From: Auriscalpium vulgare
Taxonomy: Eukaryota > Basidiomycota > Agaricomycetes > Russulales > Auriscalpiaceae
Assembly (NCBI GenBank): GCA_019915015.1
Contig: JAHBBC010000001.1
Coordinates: 1 to 64,000 of the forward strand
Reading direction: 5' to 3'
DNA: 64,000 nucleotides
In this document: one piece after another, positions 9,126-19,504 of the stretch
Layout: each line of letters opens with the position of its first letter
How positions within the stretch are numbered: position 1 is the stretch's first letter
The notes under the pieces: generated by a model
The model's input: the letters and a program-made list of their open reading frames with translations, nothing else
Database searches by the model: none
What the model was told of the DNA's origin: nothing
Program-made: the position numbers and the translations under genes

Positions 9126-11755
9126 CCGGCCCGACCTCGCACCCACGCGTTGTCCCGCCTTGTCCCGCCACGGCGCTGTCCAGTGTCCTCGCCAAGGTCC
9201 TCGCATGCCCACCGTCCTTGCACGTCGCACTCCCTCCTCGTCACGCTCGTCAACGTGCACCCAGGCAAGGTGAGTTTGTGTACAGTAGCTACTACGAGAT
9301 TGCGCTGCCTCTAACCGCGCCCGCAGCACCACCGTCCCCAGCTCGTGCGGCGCCGCCCCAGCTCGCCCACGCCGCTCCAGCTCGCCCGCCGCCGCTGCCA
9401 CACCCTCCGCACCCTCCCAGCGCGTGCGCTGCTGCACCACCGGCCCCCCAGCGCGCCCGCCGCTGCACCACTGTCCCCCCAGCGTGCGCGCTGTCGCCCT
9501 AGCAACGGCCGCGGCGCCCCAGCTCGCCCGCCCCGCTCCAGCTCGCCCGCCGCCGCTGCCACACCCTCCGCAACCTCCCAGCGCGCCCGCTGCTGCACCA
9601 CCGTCCCACTAGCGTGCGCGCCGTCGCCCTAGCAACGCCCACGCCGCCCAAGCTCGCCCGCGCCGCTCCAGCTCGCCCGCCGCCGCCACAACCTCCCAGC
9701 GCGCCCGCAGCACCCCCGGGGCTGCACAGGTGTCAGCGCGGTGCAGCGGCGGGGCCAAGTGTTCGGTGGCGGTCTGGGCGCACGCACAAGCAGGGTGCGA
9801 GACAAGTCGGTCGTCAGCCTCGCTGCCATCGCACTGCGCTGACAACTGCTCACCTCGACCTGTCGAGGAAGCCCAACGCGCGCCTCAGAGGCGACCTGGA
9901 AGCGGCGCCACGTAGGATCGTCGAGGGATCGCGGACCGCGACGATGCGCCAGTGCGTGGGGTACGCTGCCACCCTTCTGTGGCTACGCGTCCGTGGCCAC
10001 GCGCCGCGCGCTGGCGTTGGACAGGCAGGCACAAGGTGAGGGCGTGGGGAAGATGCCGAGCGTGTTGCACGGGCGACGTCCGCGCTGCGCGCACAGCAGC
10101 ATATGAGAGTGAGGTGAACATATTGACAGCCTCGCTGGCGTTTTGTCACACTGACAGCTACACACCTCTCAGGGCCCAATTTCAGCGGCACACGGGCGTG
10201 CTGTGGGAAGGCGGTCGCCATGGCGATCCGGTGGGGTTGAAGGACCAGTGAGCGCGGAAGGCCGAAGCTCAGCCCGCAGAGGAGCGCACGCGCGAATTAT
10301 GCGGCCTGTTCATTCCGTAGTACGCTCGGCTCATTTCAGAATGTATTGTCTTTCAGCCCGTAAACTAGTATCACAATATAAAACCATGCAGAGCTGGGAG
10401 ATCGGGGCCTGCAGTCGTCGACGCATCCATCAATCTGGTGTTAATTCTCAAAGATTCATTTCGGCCGTGCACCAGCAGCACCACAATCACTTGCCTTACA
10501 TGCTGTAACCACATGTACATAATGTACAGGAATCGTATCGCCATGCTGAGCAGTGGCTCTCTAAAAGCTAGTATTGGCAGGACCCCACATATATACTAGC
10601 TTTTAGAGAGCCGTTGCTGAGCACGGCGGTACGATTCCAGAGATTGCTTGAAGTGAGCTCGCAATTAGTGGTCGCCATGGTTTCCACTCACTCGACCATT
10701 TTCATTCACAGCGCACTACTACCGTGACATTTACAAGGGGAATCACTTTGGCGCGACATGATTCTCGACATGATTCTCGTTCACGTAGCGCGCGCATCTT
10801 CGTAATGAATCACAACGGTATGTTTGAAAGTTTGAACGTTGCCGACTTGGAGAACTTACCCAATCTGTGTCTCGACAACACAGCACGTGTTCGCAGTGCG
10901 GTGTGGGTCGAGATTGCGTGACGCACGTGGCGCGATGCGCTTGTAGTGTGTTCGCGTTCTGGACAACATCCTAGCAACAGCGGGGCGTTGTGTGCAGGCG
11001 GGATAGGCCAACTTGCGTCGTCACGTCGTGGCCAAAACATTTTCATCTTCACTCATAATTGCCCTATGTTGCCCCAGGGGACAGCGCTCTGAGGCCTCAT
11101 GGATCTCAACGCAGGTGCGGAGCAGGCTCGATGAACAGAAGGCGGGACGTGGGGCTTTGGTGCCCGTCATGATTGCTGCGCTCATACACTACCTACGCAC
11201 ACATTAGAAATACCGCCGTGTTCAGAACTGCATGGCGTATAGTTGTTCATTGTAGTTAGATGGCATACATGCGGCTAGAGGGTATATATTGGCAAGTAGC
11301 AGGTAATACACGTCCCACAGGATGCTTACGCACTGTCACCGATATTCGCGTCTTCTCAGCTACGCTTGAGCCGCCAAAAGAAACCGCAAGTACTACCTTA
11401 CTCTGGGAGCCGCCGCAATAAAAAGCTGACAAGGCAGGCAGGCAGGCCAAAATGGAGAGGAAGCGCCATGTTTCTGTCCGCCGGCCCGAGTTGTGCGCAT
11501 CGTGTTGGTGTGGTGTCGACCGTGGTCGACACCATGGTCCGCGTGGACTGCCTTTCCACTGCATGGATGAAGAAAGTACATGGGGCAATTCTCCTGACTC
11601 GAGGGGGAGTTCAAATTCCACTAGGATACAACGAGGTTATCAGACGGTGGTTGATAGGGCGTTGTCAGTGCACCAGTTGTGTTTAACAGAGCCCTGCACA
11701 TGAAACGAGTCAGTCAACATATATGGAACAGACAAATCGCGCGACGTAGCGGGAG
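9126..11755. other. Low-complexity and unassigned sequence
   Basis: Positions 9310-9720 are imperfect GC-rich repeats rich in CCAGCTCGCCCGCC and CTGCTGCACCAC, which would encode Pro/Ala-rich peptides in any frame. The rest holds short frames on both strands without recognisable motifs. The one structured feature is a foldback element at 10529-10638. Confidence 0.6.
10529..10638. mobile_element. 110-bp foldback (hairpin) element, MITE-like
   Basis: The left arm starts GGAATCGTATCGCC and runs through GGCTCTCTAAAAGCTAGTA to about 10573. The right arm (about 10594-10638) is its reverse complement with a few mismatches, leaving only ~20 bp of loop. The outer nine bases, GGAATCGTA, also occur at the edge of the 8993/18565 inverted pair. 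No coding sequence is present. Confidence 0.75.
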
Positions 11756-11913
11756 CTAAAGTTGATGGCGGAGGCGACAGCGTCGCCGGCATCCGATAGC
11801 GAGCTTTGATTGATTCTGATATTTTTCGCCTGTCTTCTCGCCGCTATGCACGCCCATGCCCAAAGTGCCCCCATCACGCTCTTCCCATCGCAGTGACCGT
11901 TCCATCCGCAATG

Positions 11914-13824
11914 TCAAGAAGAAGCGCACGCACGGACCGCCTCCCTCTCCACCGCCCACCGCACTGCCGCCTCGACGTCCATGTGTCGGCGCATGTGCTG
12001 GCGGGCCGCTCGGGGGGTCATATACACCTGTGTGGACGAGCACGGACGACCAGCCTGCGACGTTTGCACCAAGGATGTCTGCATACAAGCAATCAGGATG
12101 AGCAATTGTACGATGAGGGAGGGACATACCGGATTGCGGCTTACCTGCGCCCGACCAGGAAATGTCAGTTGATTGAACTGCTGGAAGGGGCAGTCTCAGA
12201 CGACGCACCGCCGACCATGTAGCTGCCAACATCGTCAGGCATTCCCGTAAGCGACAAAATGAAGGCGATGGGACGCACAGATTTGCCTGCCGCGCCGCAG
12301 GTTCCCCATACCCTTCTCTGATGCGCTGCTGCAGCACCCCGCCCGCAAAATTGTACGTTGCAGTCGTCGGCTTGCCATACTGGACATGCGGGTAGGGCTT
12401 GCCTGTCAACGTCTGCAAGAACAGAGCGTCAGCATCGAGATGGGCAAAAGCAAGATGATTGCCAGCGCACGGTAAACACCGCCTGGAACGCCTCCCGGAA
12501 CGCGCCCTGCCCTAACCTCAACCGCTCAAACCCGCCGCGCCACACCAGATCCGGATTGCAGAACACGACCTTCACGCCTTCCTCGCCATCCTTGCGGCTG
12601 GTGTACGGCGCGCCGATTAGCCCGCGAGACAGGATCACGTTGGACATGATCTGGACATCAAGCGCCCAGTTGCGCGGGTCGTGGAAGACGAAGATTGCTG
12701 CGATGGGCGTCGTGGAGAAGTCTTCTGGCTGCGCGGGGTGTCGGAAAGGGTAGACAGGGAAGGGCAGGAAGGAGTACCTTGATGGATGCAACTTTGCTGG
12801 GGGTGAGGTCGTAGAAGGGCCATACACTGACGTACGTCAGGAGCAATCTGTGGAGAAGGAGGAATCACGCGCACTTTGAATTCCATGACTTGATGTCCAG
12901 CGTCGTGTACACGTTCTTGAACCCATACCTTCGCGCCCCAAATCAGCTTGACGTTTGCGAGGGATACTCGCGCACGCACCCCTCGGCAACCTTGCGCAGC
13001 ACGTCACGGCGCCCACCGAGGACCAGGACATTCTTGTCCGCATACTCGTGCGCGTGCAACTTGAGAATGGTGGGTGCCTGGATGAGGTTGGCGGGCGTGA
13101 TCTGTGGCAGCGTCAGCGTGTTTCCCGGAGACGGCAGCGGGGACATAGCCAATGATAGGCAGACAGAATGTGCGGGAAGAACAGACGATCCCAAACAAGA
13201 GAAGAAAACACGCACTGGAACGCCGAGCTGCTTCGTCAACCGCGCACTGCACTCATCCTCCCCCATCCCCCCGCCATTCGTCATCTTCAACCATCGCATG
13301 AGCACCCTTGCCCCCTGATATCCCAGAATATATTTCCCACCAGGATGTATGAAATCTTCCTTCACGCACGTTAGTTCCTTGTCTTTGCAATGAGCGAGGA
13401 GAGGACCTACAGTCCGAGCGCGTTGGCGCCGTCCAGCGAGGCGAGCGCGCGCTTCGCCTCGGGGAGAACCGCTGCGCCGCGCAGCAGCACACCGTCCTGA
13501 TGGATATCAGCCTGTATTGCGTCACTCAGTGCGTGTATTGCTCACAATGTCGAAGGCAACGGCCAAAGGGGAGGGGTGTGTTGATCCCGCATCTGGTTCA
13601 ACACATGATAAGTAAGTGACGTGTGGAAGCCAACCAGATGGTGGAGAACGAACTGCTGATGCACCGAGCTGCTTTGAGGGTGGGTGGGCGACGAGGGAGG
13701 TGGTGATGGTGGTGTAAGAGGCGCGGGCGCCTGTGAACATGGCGTCGACAAGGTGTCGTCGGCCGGCAGCGCCGACTAACGCCAAGTCCGATACATGCTC
13801 CTTTGCACACATCGACTCAAGCAT
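11914..13824 (-). pseudogene. HDHD5/CECR5-like HAD-superfamily hydrolase, damaged
   Basis: Exons on the minus strand spell out a CECR5-type HAD protein in order: PLAVAFDI | DGVLLRG (motif I DxDG, split by an intron at 13497-13545); MTNGGGMGEDECSARLTKQLG; KNVLVLGGRRDVLRKVAEG | YGFKNVYTTLDI; VWPFYDLTPSKVASIK; PIAAIFVFHDPRNWALDVQ; GLIGAPYTS; FCNPDLVWRGGF; LTGKPYPHVQYGKPTTATYN; and ANVAGWSSVLVHTGVYDP. Three defects are visible. Motif IV, normally VGDNP.SD, reads YMVGGKPQSD, so one acidic residue is lost. Near 11980 the frame after PAHAPTH must shift by one base to reach the expected tail DVEAAVRWAVEREA ending at 11914. No convincing start codon joins the first exon; 13824 is only the outer limit. 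The family is thought to be mitochondrial or peroxisomal phosphatases. Confidence 0.75.
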
Positions 13825-13889
13825 GAACGGTTGACGAAGGCAACATCAAGAAGTTTTACAAGGCTACTGCAACTTCAATATAATGGGCA

Positions 13890-16035
13890 CTAGTTTTCCT
13901 CCCGCACGCGCAGAAGAGTCATCGCCTTCTCCTCGGCGGCACCGCTGCCGCGCGCGATTTCATTGCCGTCATCTACACTCATCTGAGTCAAAAAGCGACG
14001 CCTCAGAGAGTCAGAGAGAGCGGCGGGAAGGAAGGTATTAAAAATGGATGATGGGCAAGGAACATTAAGTATCCGCGAAGATAATGGATTGCGCCTCAAC
14101 AAGCCAGGCTTGACACCGACACGCGCCAACGTGGCGAGCATGCCACGCAGAGCATCGAGGGAGCTCGTCGGGGCCTCAAACAGCCTCTTGATCGTGCCAG
14201 ACAAAGTGAATTCGATGCCGTCCACTGCGATTGCTACGCCACAGAAGAAAAACTGAGGTTCAGTGCAAAGAGCAAGGAAAGATGAGGGCTGTACTCACGC
14301 ATCGTCATCGCCTGACAGAGAGCGTGGAAAATCATCTTTCCAATGGTTTTCCCCTTGAATGCCGTGCGCAAAGCAGTCGAGGTCTTCACTGCCGATGTGC
14401 GGCCGACGACTGCCGTATTAGCAAATTCAGTCAAACATGGTGAAGGGAGGAAAGAACGTACGAGTTTATCGCAGTACGTCTACAGCATGCAGCGACGTAG
14501 GTACCGTAGAGGTCCAGGGTTTGGAAGACTGCATGTTGACTAGTTTGCCATACTCAGCTTTGCGTAGTGACCGAGCCGTCGACAGATGATAGAAACATGA
14601 CGGAGACATCCAGACAAGGCTTCAGGACAGGCAGATTCCGTACTAGTAGGACTTTTGCAAGCGCGCAGTACACAAGGCTGGCATTAGGTAGTAGATATTG
14701 TTGAACTCCTTGCGCGATAGAACAGCACCGCGATCAGCTCTCGGCAAGAGGATGGGTTACGGGCGTATAGATGTGTAGAAGGAGATTGTTTCGCCAAGAC
14801 GCCAGATTGCATAGAGCGAGCAAACGATGGAGGGAGGGTCATCACCGGTGGCTTGAAATGGCTCGATTTTATCGCAAGAAACGCAGTCAACTCATTGTTC
14901 AGGAAGAACGGAGCGCACCTGGGGAGAGTATCATCGTAGCGCCAGGCAAGCAGCTTGACAGTGACTGACACATTCCATCAGACTTGCTATACCATCGAAA
15001 AAGCCATGTTTGGAACTCACCGACACCGGGTACAATTGCATCCAATCTCAAACCCGAGCGCAGCAGGACGTCAGACAGATGATCCTGAGCCCGCAAAGGA
15101 TGAATCTGTTTACTCTGCCTCAGGGAGACTAAGCAGGACCCCACTGCATGCCGACCTGTGCCCGCGCCTTCTTTGCAGACCCTCCCGTCTCTTGCCATCC
15201 TTCCCTGCCCGCCGAAGACAAGGCGCCCTCCGGGAGATGCGCATTGCCTCGGGCGTGACGAACTCGAGCCCGTTGAACTAACACCGCAGGCAGATAGTAG
15301 ACTTGGGCCGGAGAGATCGTCGTTTCCGAGGGCGTGCATGGGAGGACGCATACATGCGCGAAGAGTGCCGAGGTGGTCGGTGCTGGAGAACAAGGAAGAC
15401 GACCGAGATGGCAATTCCGTCAAGACCTGTCAAGACCTGGGATTTATATTGTCCTGCACACGATGAGAGGTCGAGCGAGTACGAACAGGGCTGCTCTGCA
15501 GGTGGACAGTGACGAAAGATCTGTGCCAATGGTCGGTGATGTTGAGCACAAGGAAGATGGATAACTACGCACCTGAGGAACGTTCCTCTCCACCTGTCGC
15601 CCGCTGCCCGCTACCGTGACAGACATCCTGCGATAACGAGCATTGCCAGGTGCTGTCTTGCTGCTGATGACTATGGACGATGGTCAACGCTGTTGGGAGA
15701 TGGGACGGGCGCCAGATATTGCGCGTCTCGACTCTCGGCGTCGGGCGGCCGCGCACTACATAGCTTGCGCGCGCGTGTCGCTGTGCATGAAGATCTGGCC
15801 ATATATCGGGTTTTCAGCCGGCGCGCACAAAGACAGCTGTAACTCACCGACGACGTGCCCAACGCCGACACGGACGGGTTCCCGAGTACGCCCCGCATCC
15901 CTGAACACCGCCTCCAACGCTAATTGAGGCCCGGACGCTGTCAGGAAAACGCCAATCCGGTGGAGCGTGTTTCGGAAACGCGCGCGCGTGCGCGCTGGTG
16001 GACGGCTCTGTCAACTGGCGCGTTGTTCTAGTCTC
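13890..16035 (-). other. Unassigned minus-strand exon cluster
   Basis: Several minus-strand stretches look like exons with plausible splice sites. One around 15950-15850 contains HRIGVFLTASGPQLALEAVF. Another, around 15020-14900, joins LRSGLRLDAIVPGV to TVKLLAWRYDDTLPR. A third, from about 14400 through 13900, joins FKGKTIGKMIFHALCQAMTM to AVDGIEFTLSGTIKRLFEAP across an intron. The pieces do not assemble into one uninterrupted frame, and I do not recognise the protein. It could be a decayed gene or one with many small exons. Confidence 0.4.
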
Positions 16036-16044
16036 GTTCCCAGC

Positions 16045-16183
16045 CGTCATGGGGGTGTGTCCTTGCTCGCTGCGATATATGCGTAGGGAGGAGGGGAGCC
16101 GGGGCCGGGGATCACCGAGCGGAGATTAGAGTCGGAGGCAAAAAAAGGCGGTCAGGTACACTCGCAGGACACACCCCCATAAC
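16045..16183. repeat. 139-bp element with short terminal inverted repeats
   Basis: GTCATGGGGGTGTGTCCT at 16045 is mirrored by AGGACACACCCCCATAAC ending at 16183. The inverted termini are about 18-20 bp and the interior is non-coding. The right end touches the first base of the helicase/DUF6589 element at 16184, so it is either a tiny MITE or part of the same terminal structure. Confidence 0.6.
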
Positions 16184-16232
16184 GTCTGGGGCATTTCGTA
16201 TGGAGCCGTACACATACATCACAAACGTGACG
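16184..16232 (+). repeat. Left terminal inverted repeat of the helicase/DUF6589 element
   Basis: This begins GTCTGGGGCATTTCGTATGG, continues with TACACATACATCACA, and ends in GTGACG. It pairs with the reverse complement of 18004-18052, with mismatches mainly in three short blocks. Confidence 0.8.
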
Positions 16233-16384
16233 AATCGTTACATTTCGGTGACAACGCATGACCGCGTCGCGTCTGCACGTGATGGCCCGCGTCGCGTTGA
16301 TCACTGAAATTCACTTATGTAATAGTCGCGACGGCTTTTACAGAGTCGTCCGACGCGTTCCGCTTGCCCTTCAGCCTTCCAACC

Positions 16385-16923
16385 ATGCCCGAGGACGACA
16401 TCGACATCCAGGATTTCTCCGCAGAGCAACAGGCCAGAGCCGACAAACACGAGAGCCAGCGTCGGCGCTCGTATGCGCTCCTGCAAGAAGCAAAGACGCG
16501 CGCTGCCGCCAAGTCGGGATACAACTCGGCGCGGACGCGGCAGCAGATGAGCGAAGAGTGCGAGCGACGTTCGGGCGGTAAAATAATCCCGTATGACTGG
16601 CAGCTCGACGTCGCGGAGTGTCTGCTCCTCGGCGTCGACTGCGAGCTCATAGCGCCCACAGGCGCCGGCAAGACAATTCCTTTTGCGTTGCCTTTAATGG
16701 CCGAGTCGAGTTTGAAGGACAAAAAGACAATGGTGATACTGTCTCCCCTCAACGCACTGGAGGATGACCAGGTGCGTGTGCTGCTTATATGAGCCGGAGA
16801 TGATGCTGATGTGTCGACAAGGCGCGTCGCTTCCAAGAACTCGGGCTTCCCGCGGTAGCCGTAAACGGACAAACGTACACCGCAGACATTTGCGCATGGA
16901 GAAGACGCGCTTTGCGACATTGA
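16385..16923 (+). pseudogene. RecQ-like DEAD/DEAH helicase, N-terminal fragment
   Basis: Exon 1 is 16385-16771, the intron 16772-16821, and exon 2 begins at 16822. The peptide runs MPEDDIDIQDF..., then PYDWQLDVAECLLLGVDC, Walker A APTGAGKT, and motif Ia VILSPLNALEDDQ joined across the intron to ARRFQELGLPAVAVNGQTYT. This is the start of a RecQ-type helicase of the kind amplified in mushroom genomes. Helicase similarity ends near 16895 and the frame stops at 16923. Walker B (DExH) and the whole second RecA domain are missing, so it cannot be an active helicase. The ATG context (AACCATGCCC), the intron and the reading frame are all intact, so truncation was by deletion and not by decay. Confidence 0.8.
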
Positions 16924-17909
16924 GGTTGTCATAGGACATGAAGTAAGCGTGTTCTTCTATTGCTTGTCGGGCAGCGCTCATTGCCCGGTCGGAGATGTCT
17001 TCGATGGCGTCTACGGTCCACTTCGAGCTCATTGTCAGCCCGAGTGCGTGCAGGGCGTCGAACGCGCGCTCCGATAGTCCGCAGGATTTCAGGTAGATGG
17101 CCCACAGTTGTGCCATCCGGTTAATATGGTGAGATCGTGTGTACGCCAGCGACGCTACAATATTCATTATCACCTGTGCGTCACTCGTCAGTACTGCCCG
17201 GCATTGTGTGGAAGGGGCTAACGCGTACGTTGTTAGGAGTCTTATGTGTGTTGCGCGGCGCGGCCTGCTTCTCCGACCACCCAGCCCGCTGTAAGACTGT
17301 CCACAAGACCGGGGCGCCGTTCTCCGATTGCAAGGTGTCCGTTAAGTCGTGGAAATCCAGTCCGGTCAGTGTCTCGATTGAGAGCGCGTCGGCATCCTTG
17401 GGCGGCGTCAAGATGGGAGCCACCTTCTTCATCTCCTTCTCCACCATCTCCCCGACGCATTCCACTACAAATCTTCGCAGCACCGCGGGGCCCTTCTTCG
17501 CTCGACGACTAGGGGGCTTCCACCACCTTCGCAGCATGGGCACAAATCTGTCGCTGTTGAAGAATTGCGTACGCGCGGCCCGGATCGTCGGGTTGGCAAT
17601 GCTTTCTTCGTCTCCCCAGCAGACAGTATCCATCAGACTCGCGAGAGTGAGGCCTTGATTTTGTATGTATCTTATGGAATTGTATGCCGCAATCGAGCCT
17701 GAGAGCGTTCCACGAGGAACGTGTCGTTGTGTTTGCGCGCGCGGGACAGCTTCATCGTCTGATGAGCCTTCCGAGTCGGTGTCCGAATCGAAATTGTACA
17801 TTCCTGAGTCGTCCGTGTCCGCAATTGACACGTCGTCAGGATCAGAATCTTCGCGAAAGTCTTCGGGAAAGGCTGCGCGGAAATCTTCGTTGTCACTGTC
17901 GTCGGACAT
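16905..17909 (-). pseudogene. DUF6589-like protein, N-terminal fragment
   Basis: Exon 1 is 17909-17229 (227 codons, phase 0), the intron 17228-17174, and exon 2 runs from 17173 to about 16905. The N-terminus is very acidic (MSDDSDNEDFRAAFPEDF...). A middle part contains RFVPMLRRWWKPPSRRAKKG and ADALSIETLTGLDFHDLTDT. After the intron come IMNIVASLAYTRSHHINRMA, LWAIYLKSCGLSERAFDALH and the marker YDNLNVAKRV, which matches the region before DUF6589 proper in Agaricomycete proteins (usually YDNINF or similar). The sequence then runs into the antisense of the helicase fragment. The C-terminal DUF6589 core is absent. Assignment is from memory of the family pattern. Confidence 0.65.
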
Positions 17910-18003
17910 TGAGGGAATACGCCCTCGAAATGAAAACCTGTCATCTCTACAGTGGACATTACAAATATTGATTACGCAAATCCCGGTCACAGGTACGACA
18001 ATG

Positions 18004-18052
18004 CGTGACTGATGTGATGCATGTGTATGTCTCCATACGAAATGCCCCAGAC
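18004..18052 (-). repeat. Right terminal inverted repeat of the helicase/DUF6589 element
   Basis: Read on the minus strand from 18052, it begins GTCTGGGGCATTTCGTATGG and then ACATACACATGCATCACA. It lies about 95 bp upstream of the DUF6589-like start codon at 17909. Confidence 0.8.
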
Positions 18053-18449
18053 CTTGGAGGGGCGAGCCCGCGAGTGAACTTTACCTGCTTTTTTCGACTC
18101 CGCTTTTGAACTCAGCGGATCGGGCGGGCCGGCGCACCTCCAAGGGCTGGGGACGAGACTAGCGTTGTTCTCTTCTTGAAGGACGCAGCGGCTCACAAGT
18201 CTGTGATGTATGTAAGCAGATGTGCCGAAGGCCGGTCATGGCCGGGGCCGGCTGGCCGCATCAAAACGAAAACGAACCTCGGACGTCTCGTCGAGTGTAG
18301 CACGTTGGTGTACTGAAACCTATTGGCGATACATCGAGTGCTTGTTCGAGATGAGCTTTTGAGACAGAGGTGCAGAGGAATGGGGGACGTGGTGTGGGTG
18401 GTAGGACGACCGTAGGCGTGAGGAGGCGTGAGGTCAGGCGGGCACCACC

Positions 18450-18565
18450 GGGAATCAAACCGGGAATCAAACCGGCATTCGGCGACCATGACCGAATAGA
18501 TGCAGGCACCAACCCGAAAAACCCCCTAGTAAACGATTCAACTTCGTAAACTCAGGGAATCGTAA
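18450..18565 (-). repeat. Right copy of the ~115-bp inverted pair
   Basis: The reverse complement from 18565 begins TTACGATTCCCTGAG and matches 8993 onward. It contains a tandem CCGGTTTGATTCC doublet. The sequence immediately outside (from 18566) belongs to a different repeat family. Confidence 0.85.
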
Positions 18566-19100
18566 CGCAGGACCGGTTCTCACTGGGCATGAAGCTTGAG
18601 GCACGGCCAGATAAAACCCGCTCGCGCACGGTAGCTCTGCTCGAAGTGGGGCAGAGCCGCATGGTGCCTCGCCCTCATCTCAGTGCGCGCGGAGGAGCAA
18701 AAGGCGCGATGCGGAGCGGACGACTCGGAGGTGTGTGGGCGGAGAAGCGGCGACATGGTGGTCGGGAGGGAAGAGCGCTGGGGCAGGTGGGTAGGGTTGG
18801 GGCTCTTTATATATACGTGTGGTTTTGGTTGGGGGCAGGGGACTAGTAACAAGGGAGCAACGCGTTGACGCGTCGGCGGCACGCGGGAGCGAGACCAAGG
18901 ACCGCGCGGCTCGGGCTCTGCGCGTACTCTGCTCGTCCTCCCAGCTTGTCGCTCGTTCCTGCTTTGACTTTCCTGACATCCTGCCCGCAGCATGTGCTAC
19001 CCTGAAGGCGTAGCATGCGACCTTCACCCGCAACCGTCGGTGGCCTCCATCCATGACTCATTCATCCAAGTTATTCAGAACATCTAGAGCGCAGTCGCAC
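18566..19100. repeat. Shortened copy of the repeat block found at 24110-25490
   Basis: The order of conserved words matches the arm block: AGCAAAAGGC; GCGGCGACATGG; a TATA region; GACGCGTCGGCG; and finally a TTCATCCAAGTTATTCAGAA segment that parallels 25454-25482. The middle of the block is missing. On the minus strand the TATA box at 18805-18817 precedes an ATG at 18756, which opens MSPLLRPHTSESS...AFCSSART, matching the start MSPLF...AFCSSAD of the arm copies. Confidence 0.6.
18805..18817 (-). promoter_or_regulatory. TATA box in the repeat family, minus strand
   Basis: The minus strand reads CGTATATATAAAG, about 60 bases before an ATG at 18756. The right-arm relative keeps TATATAAAG at 61687-61695, 57 bases before its own ATG at 61744. 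The left-arm copy has lost the match. Conservation in two divergent copies suggests a real promoter. Confidence 0.45.
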
Positions 19101-19504
19101 AGTCGACTGCGCTCTGGCCAATATCCACCCCTCGCTCTACTCACGGTCCATGCACCGCGGTCCGACGAGCGGGCCTGGCCTCCCTTTGGCCGATGTATTG
19201 CGACCGCAATCGCGCTCCGGTGCAGCGCTGGAGCTTCAAGCTTCAAGCCGTGCTCTTCCCTGTGTCGAGGCTTGGCCTGGTAGTCGCTGCGCGGCTTGGG
19301 TGATACAACCTCTAGCATATGCTCTAGCCATTCGCGCAACGTCCGAGTCAAGTACTCGGCGGGAATGGCCGATGGCTACTGTGTAGTACATTCAAGTCAT
19401 GAATATATGCGTGTTTTTTTTGGTGCGCTTGATGGGATCCAGACACCTCGGATGATCAGTTGTACACCTCGCTGGCCGCAACGAAACTGCATAGTGGCAT
19501 GGAA
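19101..19504. other. Spacer downstream of the F-box gene
   Basis: Nothing recognisable. A short perfect inverted repeat, GAGCGCAGTCG with CGACTGCGCTC, lies near 19088-19112 and could form a small hairpin. Confidence 0.5.

Larger units (their letters stand above)
16184..18052. mobile_element. 1.87-kb TIR element with truncated RecQ-like helicase and DUF6589-like genes
   Basis: The left end (16184-16232) and right end (18004-18052) are inverted repeats of about 49 bp. Both begin GTCTGGGGCATTTCGTATGG, and I count roughly 42 matching positions by eye. Just inside the left end, a RecQ-like helicase gene starts and reads rightward; just inside the right end, a DUF6589-like gene starts and reads leftward. 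Both lose similarity to their families where they meet, near 16895-16905. This is the expected shape of an internal-deletion derivative of a larger element with convergent helicase and DUF6589 genes. No target-site duplication is visible (TAAC on the left, CTTG on the right). Confidence 0.7.

Noticed and set aside
9049..9850. Pro/Ala-rich open frames
   Set aside because: All six frames are open because of GC-rich low-complexity repeats; no splice structure or motif.
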